Positions 11,031 through 23,489 of a DNA stretch of 64,000 nt are shown here, piece after piece (position 1 is the stretch's first letter; the number at the start of each line of letters is the position of its first letter). A program made the position numbers and the translations under genes. Where the stretch lies: positions 31,417,950-31,481,949 of the forward strand of contig OX424569.1 of the NCBI GenBank assembly GCA_949152475.1. The letters are read 5' to 3'. The notes below the pieces were generated by a model. That model saw only the letters and a program-made list of their open reading frames with translations. It was not told where the DNA came from and made no database searches. Source of the DNA: Terebella lapidaria (lineage: Eukaryota > Annelida > Polychaeta > Terebellida > Terebellidae).

Positions 11031-12459
11031 CTGTGAGAATATAGCTACGAGTACTGGATGCGTTTGCCTTCACTTGTACTTCCACATCGTCAGTGTTCTA
11101 TTATCCATCGTTGGAGTACGGTTTGTTCCAAGGAGACGGCGCTGATATATCGTACAATGATCTTTGGGAACCTGTTGGAACACGTTATGGAAGCATATCC
11201 TCACAAATATATTTCGGCGGCGTCTGGACGCGGTTTCTGCCAGTACAGATTGGGTTAGACATTAATGAAGCCACGTGATTTGCTTAATCTTCGAGTTAAC
11301 CTGCCGGCCATGTCATTTCAAATGATTTACGCCAGATACGCACCATCAGCAACTGGAAAGGCGAGATGGAATTTGCTAAACACCTTGTTAATCTCCGTCG
11401 TGAAGCGAAATGCCCTGCTTCAACGCTTTCTCGAGATTGGGATGGTGCTCAGATGAAGAAAAAAAAACCCAGATTTTCACATATCCGTGTGCCGGTATAT
11501 ATTTATTTATCCATATTGCGAGTAGAGTTGTTTCCAGATTTTCCTCGCCGATCCCGATTTTATCTGTATGCGTTAATATCCTTGCAGATCTGGATCTAAT
11601 CGGCGAATTTATGGTTCAACCACGTTTTCTGCCTTTCTGTTTTTGTCTGTACATTTGCCCAGACATTAGGGCTGGTGGCTTTTTTATTTGCCTAAGTCCG
11701 TGTTTTTCACCGCACCCAAAACGTCCACCCACTTCGCTATCTTGAATATCTCGATACAACTTATATACTTATGACAAGGCCTTCTCCTTCCAAATCTCCG
11801 GGCGTTCCAACCTGTGATTCCCTGAAGGGTATTGTCTTTAGTGGTGCTAGTCTGTACAGTCCCTTCACAGTGGAAACAACAAGCATGCATAAGAACAAAG
11901 GTTAAAAGAACAATGGACCTTTTTTCCAGTTATCTGGCTTTTTAGCGGCGTGATACGCACGTCAAAGTTCAAAGCGAACGCCCGTCCCGTCTACGCCGTC
12001 CAAAACGTGCCCAAAATATAGTTCCAAGCGGAGCCTTATCTTCGAGTTACAGAATTCCCCCTTCACCGATATTAAATATCGGTAACATGAACCACACCAC
12101 GTGTTTTCATGACGGAAATAACCCATACAGCTCATGGCCACATGAATATGCCAGAAAGAACATGTATTAACCAATGGACAAATCCTGGAAATGAGGTCTC
12201 AATCATCGGAACGAATAAAGCAACAGATAACCACTGGACGAATGTTTTATTTCCTCATCCAGATTGGGAGTAAAAGAAGGAAATTCACAAACATGGTCTG
12301 GCATATATAACGCTGATCCATTGGCAAGCCATCGGGGCAATGTCTTTTTTTCTAGTTTCTGCAGATAATTTTTCAACACAAGCAAACCTCTTTTTCATCG
12401 GCGACAAATATCGAACGTTGGCAGTTTTTTTTTTTCATACACATCTATTCCATTATTTA
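11031..12459. other. Upstream intergenic DNA
   Basis: Unique-looking sequence upstream of the MTCL gene. Several short open frames occur on both strands but none shows a recognisable protein pattern or splice context. It could hold upstream regulatory DNA. Confidence 0.4.
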
Positions 12460-12520
12460 GGGTGGCTGATATATGACATGTAAAATATTTTTATAACAGC
12501 TCATTTGCATATCAGAAATA

Positions 12521-15500
12521 CAGTGGCTCTTTTAGGACATTGCTCTTTTGTTTTGTTTTTTTAAAAAGTTAGAAATATGTGTGGCACGTATTTAATCGTT
12601 TTATATGCCTATTTAATATTTTAAACGCATATTTAATGATTTATTATGTAAATTAAATATTTTAAATGCATACTTAATCATTTAGTACACGTATTTAATA
12701 TTTCATATGCGTATTTAATATTTTTTACGCATATTTAATCATTTATTATGTGTATTTAATATTTTATATGCGTATTTAATCATTTATCATGCATATTTAA
12801 TATTTTATATGCATATTTAATCATTTATTACGCATATTTAATATTTTTATGCATATTTAATATTAAGTTCGCGTATTTAATCATTTATTACGTGTATTTA
12901 ATATTTTATATGCGTATTCAATCATTTATTAAGCATATTTAATATTTTGTATGCGTACTTAATAATTTATTATTATTAAAAATATTATTATTGAAAATTT
13001 TGAATACATATTAAAAAAAATTGAATACAGGTAATAAATGATTAAATATCCATATAAAATAATAAATATGCATAATAACTGATTAAATACGCATATAAAA
13101 TGTTAAATATGCATATAAAATGATTAAATACGTGTATTTATTATCAAATATGCATAAACAATATTAAATTCGTGTAATAAATGATTATATATGCATATAA
13201 ATATTAAATACGCATAAATAATATTAAATACACGTAATAAATGATTAATTACGCGTATTTAATATTAAATATGCATGAAAAAAATATTAAATACGCATAA
13301 TAAATTATTAGTTATGCATATAAAATATTAAATATGCATAATAAATGATTATATACGCGTACAAATATACAGTATTAAATATGTGAATTAACTGATTCAA
13401 TAGGGTCTGTAAGCGAGATTTGAAACGTCACGTTATTTTGCGTTATTTCGTAATTTTGGGACCATTCTAATTTCCCGCCAAATTTTCGGCTCAATCATGT
13501 AATTTGGATACATGCGGTTATACACTATATAAAAGCAATTTATCGGAAATACACAAGAAACCCACTCCACAAATTTCAACACATACTAGTTGGCATGAGC
13601 TGGTCTCTTTAGAGTTTCATCGAATATTTCCTGCTCAGTACAGAGCGTGAATATGCTGTGTTTGTATATTTTAGAGACAGCATCTTTCATAGAGAAAAGG
13701 TGATATTAATTGTGACAAACTGTAGTAGTATACTACTCATCCACAGTTTCGTGGGCCGCATGTGTTGTCGTGTATTTTTGGCACCATTTATATCATAACA
13801 TCACCAACAAAATGTTATCATCAGCAATTTAAGGGACGAAAATCAAACTATAAAACACTATGTAAATAAGAGGCAATTTGAGTTATTCAAATGATAGCTA
13901 TCGTGCTATATTCAACGCAAATAAGTAACGGAGAGCCATTTTATGGAACATACAAAAGGTTTATTATTCTATTCCAAATCATCTTTTTCTGCGGTGCATC
14001 TGAACCCACGGAAATCCGGCAAAAATGACCACGTGGCACTGTTTGGACCCGGAAGTAGTAGATTAAGTACCCATTTACGTTATTTGACGACATAAGACGA
14101 ACGAGACTTACAGAGCCTATATGAATAAAAAATAATTATGCATAAAAATATTAAATACGGGTAATATAAGTTGGCTCTTTTAGGACATTGGTGTTTTATT
14201 TTTTTTAAAAAACGTTAAAAATATTTCTGGCAGATATTTAATCATTTTATACATGTATTTAATCATTTTATACATGTATTTAATATTTAATACGCGTTTT
14301 TAATGATTTATTATGCATATTTAATATTTTATATGCATATTTAATCATTTATTACACGTATTTAATATTTTATTTGCGTATTTAATATTTTTACGCATAT
14401 TTATTCATTTATTACGTGTATTTAATATTTTATATGCATATTTAATATTTTATATGCATATTTAATATTTTATATGCGTATTTAATAATTTATTATGCAT
14501 ATTTAATATTTTATATGCGTATTTAATCATTTTTATGCATATTTGATATTTTTCATGCATATTTTATGTTAAATACGTGTTTTTGATCATTTATTACGTG
14601 TATATATTATATACGCGTATTTGATATTTTATATGCGTATTTAATAATTTATTACGCATATTAAATAATTGTAATGCATATTTAATATTAAATATGCGTA
14701 ATTAATAATTTATTACTTGTATATAATATTTGTTTACGCGTATTTAATATTTAATTTACGTATTCAATCATTTATTACGCATATTTAATATTTTTTATGC
14801 ATATTTAATATTATATATGCGTATTTAATCATTTATTACATGTATTTAAGAGTTTATATGGGTATTAATTATTTTATATGCGTACTTAATCATTTCTTAT
14901 ACATACTCAATATTTTGTATGCGTACTTGATAATTTATTATTATTAAAAATACTGTTATTGAAAATTTCGAATACACAATAGAAAAATTTGAAAACACGT
15001 ATTAAATGATTAAATATGCATATAAAATGTTAAATATGCGTAATAAATGATTAGATATGCATATAAAATATTAAATACGCAATATAATATTGAATATACG
15101 TAATAAATGATTGAATATTTGCATTTAATATTATATATGCATATTTTTTATGCATAATAAATGATTGATTATGCATATAAAATACTGGATATGCATAATA
15201 AATGATTATACGCGTATAAAATGTTAAATACGCATATACAATATTAAATATGCGAATTAAATTATTAAATATGCGTTAAAAATAATAAATATGCATAAAA
15301 AATAATAAATACGCATAATAAATGATTAAATATGCATAAAAAATATTAAGTATGCGTAATAAATGATTAAATACGCATATAAAATATTCAATACACGTAT
15401 AAAATAATTAAATATGCATTACAAATATTTCAAATTTTTTTTATAAAAATATAAAAAGGCAATGTCCTAAAAGAGCCACCGTAGTAATAAATGATTGAAT

Positions 15501-15652
15501 ATGCATAATAAATATTAAATATGCGCAATAAATTAATAAACACGCATATAAAATATTCAATACACGTATAAAATAATTAAATACGCCCTACAAATATTTC
15601 AAACTTTTTTTTTAAAAAAAATAAAAAAGGCCATGTCTTAAAAGAGCCACCG
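12521..15652. mobile_element. Middle TA-target AT-rich element, nested in the outer one
   Basis: Flanked by TA (12519-12520, 15653-15654). Ends are CAGTGGCTCTTTTAGGAC and, inward from the right, CGGTGGCTCTTTTAAGAC. Extra copies of the end sit internally at about 14169 (forward) and 15460-15481 (reverse), so it is a compound of at least two related units. The interior is imperfect repeats of GCATATTTAATATTTTATAT type in one orientation, then the reverse complement, giving foldback arms. Confidence 0.7.
13403..14117. mobile_element. Innermost TA-target MITE
   Basis: A 715-bp unit flanked by TA (13401-13402 and 14118-14119). Ends are GGGTCTGTAAGCGAGA and, inward from the right, GGCTCTGTAAGTCTCG. 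Its base composition is clearly richer in G and C than the AT-rich host element. No open frame of note. Probably Tc1/mariner-type. Confidence 0.7.
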
Positions 15653-15654
15653 TA

Positions 15655-16930
15655 CAGAAATGAAATAAAGCAAAACATTTTATTTGTGAATAAAACATTC
15701 TACTTGCGAATAAAGCATTTTATCTGTGAATAAAACTATTCTATTCACGAATAAAAAGTTATATTCGCAAATAGAACATTTTATTCACGAATAAAACATT
15801 TTATCCACGAATAAAATCATTCTATTCGTGAACAAAAAGTTTTATTCCTGAATAAAAAGTTTTTTCCTTTTAAAAAAAAGATTTATTCCCGAATAAAACA
15901 TTTTACTAACTAATAAAACATTCTATTAACAAATAAAACTATTCTATTCACGAAAAGGTATATTCGTGAATAAAACATTTTATTCGTGAATAAAACATTT
16001 TATCTGCGAGTAAAACCATTCTATACACGAATAAAAAGTTTTGTTCACACAAGAACTGTTTTATTTCCGAATAAACATTTTATTCAAGAATACAACATTC
16101 TATTCACAAATAAAACATTTTATATATGAATAAAACAGTTTTATTCAGGAATAAAAAGTTTTATTCGAGAATAAAACATCTTATTCGAGAATAAAACCTT
16201 TCATCTATGAATAAAACTATTTAATTCGCGAATAAAAACTTCTTTTTGAGATCATTTGCATATCAGAAATGAAATACAGCAAAACATTTTATCCGCGAAT
16301 AAAAGTTTTATTTGCGGATAAAATGTTTCATTCACGAATAGAATAGTTTTATTCATGGATAAAATGTTTCATTCACGGATAAAACGTTTTATTCTCGAAT
16401 ATAATGTTTTATTCGAGAATAACGTGTTTTATTTGAGAATATAACATTTATTCGTGTGAATAAAACTTCTTATTCATGAAAAGAATAGTTTTATTCGCAA
16501 TAGAATATTCTATCCGCAAATAAAACCTTTCAGTCGAAGAAAAAACATTCTATTCATGAATAAAACGTTTTATCTGCTAATAAAACTATTCTATTCACGA
16601 ATAAAACATTCCATTCATGAATAAAACATGTTATCTGCAAATAAAACTAATTCATTGTCGAATAAAATGTTTTGCTGTATTTCTTTCCTGATATTCAAAT
16701 GATATCGAATAGCACTTTTTATTCACAACCTGAATAGTTTTATTCACAGATAAAATGTTTTATTCACGAATGAAATGTTCTATTTGCAAATTGAATGTTT
16801 TATTCGCAAATAAAACTTTTTATTCGCAAATAGAATAATTTTATTCGTTAATAAAACTTTTTATTCATGAATAGAATGTATTATTCGTGGATAAAATGTT
16901 TTATTCACGAATAAAATGTTTTATTCACGA
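15655..16930. repeat. Imperfect tandem array of ATTCGTGAATAAAAC-type units
   Basis: Repeated words ATTCACGAATAAAAC and ATTTTATTCGTGAAT in both orientations, about 20-24 bp apart. The core ATTCGCGAAT is nearly palindromic. It forms the interior of the outer TA-target element. Confidence 0.8.
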
Positions 16931-16978
16931 ATATCATTACTGATATGCAAATGAGCATGTCATCTATCAGCTACCGTA

Positions 16979-17939
16979 ATTATTGCATGTTGATTCCCGC
17001 AAAATCAAGAATCATATTTAATTTTTATGTTTAATTCAATGAAATTTGCATATTGTGTTGATATGAAATTTGTTCACCCCGCCATACGTGTATAATATTG
17101 TTGTTTTTTCTTTAACAAGGTATATCGCTAACCATGATATTTTCTGCAACCCGACAAGATTGATCAAATCTTGAAATCAACACAGTATTTACACAAACCT
17201 TACAATGCGTTTTATTGAGATGGAATAAACTAGAAAAAAATAATTAATTGTAAAGAAACCAAACATCCAACACTGAGGGGATACAAGTACAAAATGTTAA
17301 TCATAACGTAGAAACTAATAACGTACAATAATAGGTTATTATTTTATGGCAAACGGAGCAAAATATCCGTTCTTTTAGTTTGTTGTATAATTCTCCAACG
17401 TATTGCATCATAACGAAACCAATCAGGCAGCTTATGTTCACCTTACCGCCTCCTCCTTGTCAGTGAGCTCACAGAGATTTAACATGATTTGGCCTGCACT
17501 GGGACGAGGCGGACTAACCGGCACAGTGTTTTTTGGCGAGGTCCATAACAAAGATGACCCCAAAGGTCATAATGGGCGTGGTCGCTGATCTTTGAATTGC
17601 TGGTGATTGCCAACTTTCATAGAATAACTGCATGTGCGATATACGTCTAAAATGACGACAATGAATGCTATACCACAGCAATTTGCATTATAGTCCATGA
17701 GCCGAAGGGTGATTTTTTTTAGGAATTGCTACCATGAGAGGGCACCAGACTTTTTGACTTGATTTTGTTAGATATATGTATCTACTACCAGGAACAGCAT
17801 GATGGACACTTCGAGAGAGTAGCTTAGCTTCAGTACAACCTAAAATGTTAGATTGGGGTCTTAAACAGATATAAACCGCTTCAGACGAACGCGATTCAAC
17901 CCGCTACATAAATCCGCTACAAAAAATCAAACTGTTTTT
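16979..17939. other. Unassigned intergenic DNA
   Basis: No repeat or gene recognised. A 61-codon open frame near 17.4-17.6 kb has no recognisable pattern. Confidence 0.4.
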
Positions 17940-18685
17940 TTAGGTTACCGCACCTTTGGTCCGATAACCTATTGGCATGGCGTTGCGTCCGTCGTCCGTC
18001 CGGCGTTAACATTTTTATCTTTCAAGTTAACGATCGAATCTTTCTGAAATTTTGCACAATTTTTCAAAATGTCGAATAACGCTCAATTTTGGGCTTTGAC
18101 GGCCATTTTCTCAAAAACTGTCTGATCAGTTTTGCGTTTTTGGTTTCGAAAGATTCCCCTCATATACCTCTGAGATATGTATAAGTTTGGTTGCCCTAAA
18201 TTCGCTGGTCTCCGTGTGGCGGCCATTTTGAATTTTTGGTGGGTCGGCGAAAAAACAGGTCAAAACAGCCATTTTGGGGTTAAAAAGTGCCCAGATTTGC
18301 CTCTATAGATGAAATGCTTGCAGATAGAGCTCATGTTTGCATTATGAACATATAGGAAGACATATATGGCACAACTAATGATGACCTTGAACTTGACGTC
18401 AGATGACCTTGAGTGCCAAATGTCTGACTTGGAATGTGTAAATTGACCTGAGTGGCCTAAACGATTCCACCCAGATATATCTTTGTATTATGAACATATA
18501 TAATATCAAATGCCGCACATGTAATGGTGACATCGAAGTTCACACGGATGACCTTGATTGGTAAATCTCAAGGTCATATGTTTACACTGCGAACCTTGAT
18601 TGGTAAATCTCAAGGTCTGTTACCTGCCAATGCTGCCATGGCCAAACCAAAATTGTACGGTAACCTATCTAAGCCTTTGGGCTAA
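17940..18685 (+). mobile_element. Hairpin-capped element, family A, copy 2
   Basis: Starts TTAGGTTACCGCACC-TTT-GGTCCGATAACC (hairpin) followed by GTCCGTCGTCCGTCCG, and ends with the hairpin-forming AGCCTTTGGGCT and a T run. Contains GACCTTGA/AAGGTCA words. Diverged relative of 2047-3078, in the opposite orientation. Confidence 0.8.
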
Positions 18686-19129
18686 TTTTTTTTTACTATT
18701 AATGTATCATAATGAACTATACAGGTTATGTGGATAGTATGACAAGTCAAAATATACTGGATCTTGTCTTGGATCATATTATTTTGTCAAATGAGAGTCA
18801 CTTTGTTCATAGCAGAAACCGCAGCAAATGAGATAGCACCACAATTTAAGTAATTTGTTATATTTTGATTGTATTGATGTTTACATGTATATCAGCATTT
18901 CTTTCTTTCGTTATTTCTTTCAGAAACGTATTTCATTACTCCATCTATCCAAATTATCACCCTATGTAAAAACTAGACGATTTCCGCTCACCTACGACCG
19001 CTGGGGTGTATCCCCTGTAGGCCTATCATCCATGTAGCCCCATATTCGTGTTACCAACAAGAGGGGAGTGGGTTGGGGTTAGAGCAGCAGCTAAAAAAGG
19101 TTATTATAGAAAAGTGAAGTGTCAAGCCG

Positions 19130-20010
19130 CACCTGTTTTTTTTCACCAAAATTGCTGCTTTGACCTCTCAAAGTCATTGAATATCAAATTTAAGGTCACC
19201 ACAAAAATCACTTTGTTTGAATTTCAATTTCGACATGTTCGATATGATGACGAAATTATCGCCAGGTCGAACTTTTCACCAAAAGATATATTTCAACTCA
19301 AAATATTTGACAACGTTGATTTCAAGTGGAAATTCAATATAAAAGTTGACCCATACTGCAACCACAAGCTATATTTCAACTCAAAATACTCGACAAACTT
19401 GGTTTCGAATGCAATTTTCAAGTAAAAGTTGACCAAAACTGCATTCCAAGATTACGAAATTGGAGCCAGATCAAACTTCTCACCACAAGTTATATCTTCA
19501 CTCAAAATAAGTGCCAAACTGGGTTTCAAGTTGAATTTAAAGTAAAACAGAAACCCATATGGGTTTCAGGTACTGGAAAGGTACTCAAAACTCAAAACTG
19601 GAGCCAGGTCGAAATTTTTACCACAAGTTATATTTTAACTCAAAATATTTGCCAAATATACTTGGGTTCAAGTTGAAATTCAATGCAACTTTTGACCAAA
19701 ACTGGTTTCCAGATGTGCCAAATCTGGTTTCAAGTTGATATTGCAACAAAAATTTGACCAAAACTGCATTTGAAGATGCTAAAATTTAAGCCAAAACAAA
19801 AGTTCTATTTTCACTCCGAAAATGTACCAAATTTGGTTCAAAATTGAAATTCCAAACGAATATTGACCAAAACTGCATTTCAAGATGATGAAATCGGAGC
19901 CAGATCGCAAAAAGCTCGATTTTTACCCCAAATATGTTCCAAATGAGGTTTGAATGTGAAATTCCAACTGAAGTTTAGGTGTTGTATTCGAAAATGATGA
20001 CAAATTATGA
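19130..20010. repeat. Degenerate tandem repeat array
   Basis: Phrases such as TTGACCAAAACTGCATTTCAAG, shortened here to TTGACCAAAACTGCATT, and CACAAGTTATATTTCAACTC recur many times between 19.1 and 20.0 kb with irregular spacing and strong divergence. An old, decaying tandem array. No coding. Confidence 0.65.
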
Positions 20011-20108
20011 AGCTGGATCAGTATGTCCAATAAAACTTCTATTTATATTCAAAGTATGTGCTTGCTGAATTCAAAGTTGTCAAATTAATGAAATGGGTTC
20101 ACAGCATT

Positions 20109-20318
20109 AAACATGGAACCAATACCCAGGTATATAGTATCCGAGCAAACAAAACCGAGTGCATTATCCAATCTCAAAGTCCAGTGTCAGGCAAAATCGA
20201 GAAAATTTTAATGGAACTTCATGAACCCCCGTATATGGCCATAAAGGGGTGAAAGCGAGCGTTCCGTAAAGAGTGAGCATTTCCTGCCCACATGTGGCAC
20301 CCATCATGAATTCCAAAA
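20109..20318 (+). repeat. Dispersed repeat, copy 1 of a 210-bp pair
   Basis: From AACATGGAACCAATACCC to ATCATGAATTCCAAAA. A close direct copy lies at 51709-51918. Includes the palindrome-bearing phrase CCACATGTGGCACCC. Unknown family. Confidence 0.8.
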
Positions 20319-20339
20319 TTCATGAATTTCACAGCATGT

Positions 20340-21900
20340 TATAACTAGCCAAATCAATCTTAACTTATTCAGTATAATCTGTGGTACTACAACCATGAAA
20401 TCACTACTGGACATAACCTTTTCCCCGTTGAACACAATAATATATGTTAATAGCATCAAATACCTTCATTGTGCTCAACGAAAAACTCAAACAGCAAAAT
20501 TGATATTAATTTATTCAGTAATATTGCTGGTATTAAAGCCATGAAATCAATACTGGACACAACATTTCCCTCATTGATCGCAAAAATAAATGTCACTCAC
20601 CTTAATTATCCTTATTGTAATGAACAATAATAAACTTAACTAGCAAAATTAATGTTAACACATTATGTAATATCAACATTGTTACTAAATTTCAACTGCA
20701 CAAAACCTTTTCCCCATTGAGCCGAACAATAAATGTTCCTTGCCTTACTTTTTCACATTATATTCAGTAATGGACTCAACTAGCCAAATTAAAGCTGCTG
20801 CCTTTGAATGTATGCAATATTTTTTTCAAAACCAATTTTTTTATCAACACATCTAGTGCAATATAACAAAAGGTTTGCTCAATGATTTTGACGATTACAG
20901 TCCGTCCGAGTTGTCTTTTCATCCGTTTTAGTGCCCATTTTGTACCGGTTTTGTAAATAAACAAACGAAGTGTATCCATCAAATCCGAATGTAAACAAAT
21001 CCACATCTAGTACATTTTCCAGTTCGTATGTGCATATATAGTGTAGTTGTGAGAAAATAACCCGTGATATACCATGATGTGCGTGGAATTGTCAGTCTAT
21101 CTCGCACTTCTATGCTTTGTTTACATCTGCGTGTCATGGATACAGTTCCTGTATTTACACGAGAACCGCCTGTTCAAATGAGCAAAATTTCCCTGAGGAC
21201 TGGTTATTTTCAATACATTTGATGTGAGTATGTTTCATTCAGTTAGTTTAGCATATTTAATATGAAATATAGTTTTCAAAAATATTGACTGGATTCGAAG
21301 GCAGCTGCTTTAATGTTGACTTATTCTGTAATATCAATGGTACTACAGCCATATACTAAGTACTGGACAGAACATTTTCCTTACTGAGCCCAATAATAAA
21401 TGTACCCTGCCTTAGCTACACTTATTGTGCTCAGTAATGAACATACATAAAACTATCAAAATTCATGTTGACTTATTCAGTAATATAATGTTACTACAAC
21501 CATAAAATCTTTACTGAACATAACTTTCACATTGTTGACCCCAATAAAAATATTCCTCGCCTAAACTATTTTTTAGTGTGCTCAATAAAAAAATTTACTA
21601 GCAAAATTAATATTAACTTATTTACTAATAAAAATGTTACTACAGCCATAAAATCTCTACTGATCAAAACTTCTACTTTGTTGAGCCCAATAATAAATGG
21701 TCCTCGTCCTAAATATTTCTTATTGTGTTCAATAATAGACTTAACTAGCAAAATTAACGTTAACTTATTCTGACAGTAATATCAATGTTACCATAAAATC
21801 TCTGCCAAAACGACTTTTCACTTTGCCGAGCCCAAAAATGAATGTTTCTTCTCTTAACTATTTTTATTGTGCTCAGTAGTAAAACTAATGGAACAAGCTT
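20340..21900. repeat. Diverged tandem array, period about 145-155 bp, interrupted
   Basis: The phrase AACTTATTCAGTAATAT recurs near 20363, 20510, 20656, 21313, 21467, 21617 and 21762. Each unit also holds words like TTGTGCTCAATAATAGAC and CATAAAATC. About 500 bp of unrelated DNA (about 20790-21300) splits the array. Confidence 0.7.
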
Positions 21901-21929
21901 ATGTCATGGATAAAGCACGAGAAACAGTG

Positions 21930-22010
21930 AATTCGTGCCTACGAATTCACGAGCGCAACGCGCGAGTGAATTCGTCAACGAATTCATTGTTTCGAGTGTT
22001 TTATCCGACT
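21930..22010. repeat. Cluster of GAATTCGT palindromes
   Basis: GTGAATTCGT, ACGAATTCACG, GCGCGAGTGAATTCGT and ACGAATTC lie within about 60 bp and can fold on each other. Similar GAATTCGT and GGATTCGT...ACGAATCC words recur at about 22778-22827. Function unknown. Confidence 0.5.
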
Positions 22011-22199
22011 TAAAATGTTGTTCTTACAATCACAATGCGACCAACGGATTACTCGTACATGTATATTGTTTCTGTTAGATCTATTGCAAGTCAAGCATGA
22101 CAAAGATGTATTCGTAAATATACGGCAACCGAGTGAATTTAGATTGCTCAACTCAACATGATTTTCGGCCCAAGTACTATATCTCGTGCTTTCCTCTAT

Positions 22200-22445
22200 A
22201 ATATATTAAATAAGGATTAAATAGGTGGCACACGGGTTAAATGCATTCATTTAGTGGATGAGTAGTATTAAGGAGCAGAGTGATACGTGGAAGGTGTTTC
22301 AATGGACATCTCCATTGGATGGCCCAAGTATCATATACCGCCTTCCTCTATATTCAATAAGGATTAAAAAGGTGCGAGACGGATTAAATGGTATGTTTTC
22401 AGTGGACGAGTAGTATCAAGGAGCAGTGTATGGTACTTGGGCCCA
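22200..22445 (-). repeat. Short dispersed repeat family R, two copies
   Basis: Two copies in the same orientation (about 22206-22275 and 22340-22440). Consensus words are TTCAATAAGGATTAAAAAGG, AGACGGATTAAATGG and AGTGGACGAGTAGTATTAAG. The second copy is bracketed by GGCCCAAGTATCAT and its near reverse complement GGTACTTGGGCC. Other copies lie at 31438, 55195, 56307, 57521 and 57645. Confidence 0.75.
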
Positions 22446-22554
22446 TTGGATGATGGTGAGTTTTAATATATTGTACTCAAAACACAGTGAAACAGTGACC
22501 TATACCACATACATTCTCCCATCTCTGTTACTGGACATCGACTGGTTGACATTA

Positions 22555-22740
22555 AATGTCAACATCGCAGATAATTTGGACACATTTTTAAATGAAACCG
22601 TGGATAGTATGGTGTCATTTAATGCTGCAAACATTCTGAACGATGTTGGAAATTCAACATTAGATGATCTTGCAATTACTGATTATGAACAAAGTCGTAA
22701 ATCTGACGAAAATTGTTTTTCTGATGTACACGGAAATTGA
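22555..22740 (+). CDS. Possible exon fragment, unrecognised
   Basis: An open frame ending in a stop at 22738-22740. It encodes an acidic stretch with protein-like composition, including NLDTFLNETVDSMVSFNAAN and ILNDVGNSTLDDLAITDYEQ. A possible acceptor (ATCGCAG) sits at about 22569. No family is recognised and no partner exon is seen, so it could be a chance frame or a decayed gene. Confidence 0.2.
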   Translation, partial: NVNIADNLDTFLNETVDSMVSFNAANILNDVGNSTLDDLAITDYEQSRKSDENCFSDVHGN

Positions 22741-23392
22741 CATACATACATGACATTACATGCATCAGCGAACCAATGAATTCGTATGGGGCAAACGGTG
22801 GATTCGTGCGGACGAATCCATTGTTCAGACAATGGTGTGACGTCACAACAATATTTTAATTGGTAATGATGTTGTAACTTCACCGAAAAAAATCAGTTCT
22901 TTATTGTGAACATGAAAATCCAGTTCCATTATCTTTCATAGTACAGGCAATTGGAATCATCATAAATGTCAAAATTGGTATTTCACACATCTGTAATAAG
23001 TTAGGCCGTTAACATATTAATATTGATATGATCATTCTGAGAATCTATTCCTTCCTAACAAGACTCCCAAATATTATTAAGATTCATCCAAAACTACCAT
23101 CTGTATAGTGTCCACAAGCCATTTGTCTCAAACAGGCTGATTTCAACGCAAAATGTGTCCCCAAACCACCAATTAAGTTGGCAACCAAAAACAATTGGTA
23201 TCGTGGTCTTACCAATATATATGTGCCTGCAAAAAATTATGGTCATCGGGTGAGAATTGTGGCCTGTAGCACATTCACAAGAAAATCTCTGTGGACAAAG
23301 ACGCGGATGCGGTGGCGGAGCCGGAAGCGGACGACTATCGCAAATCCATAGTATCCACCGAATTTTATTGGGGATATTATTAAATACCACTT

Positions 23393-23489
23393 CTTATACA
23401 CATTGAATTGTTGAAATTGTTTTCCGATATCTGCAGTGGTCACACTTTTAGCTCCATCAGTCCAGGAACTAGGCTGCTGTGGGGTTCTA
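23393..23489 (-). CDS. Possible isolated exon, unrecognised
   Basis: On the minus strand TTTGCAAATTTTAG is a plausible acceptor near 23490. It is followed by an open stretch including PQQPSSWTDGAKSVTTADIG and KQFQQFNVYKK. A possible donor AAGTG|GTATTT follows. No family recognised; boundaries are approximate. Confidence 0.2.

Larger units (their letters stand above)
12460..16976. mobile_element. Outer TA-target MITE-like element (hosts two nested insertions)
   Basis: Flanked by TA on both sides (12458-12459 and 16977-16978). Terminal inverted repeats start GGGTGGCTGATATATGAC at the left and, read inward from the right, CGGTAGCTGATAGATGAC. A perfect 17-bp subterminal repeat GCTCATTTGCATATCAG follows on each side (12498-12514; reverse complement about 16940-16956). 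No coding capacity. TA duplication and TIRs fit a Tc1/mariner-type non-autonomous element. Confidence 0.7.

Noticed and set aside
11058-11745. Overlapping short plus-strand open frames upstream of the MTCL gene
   Set aside because: Mutually overlapping, no motif, no polyadenylation or splice context to prefer one.
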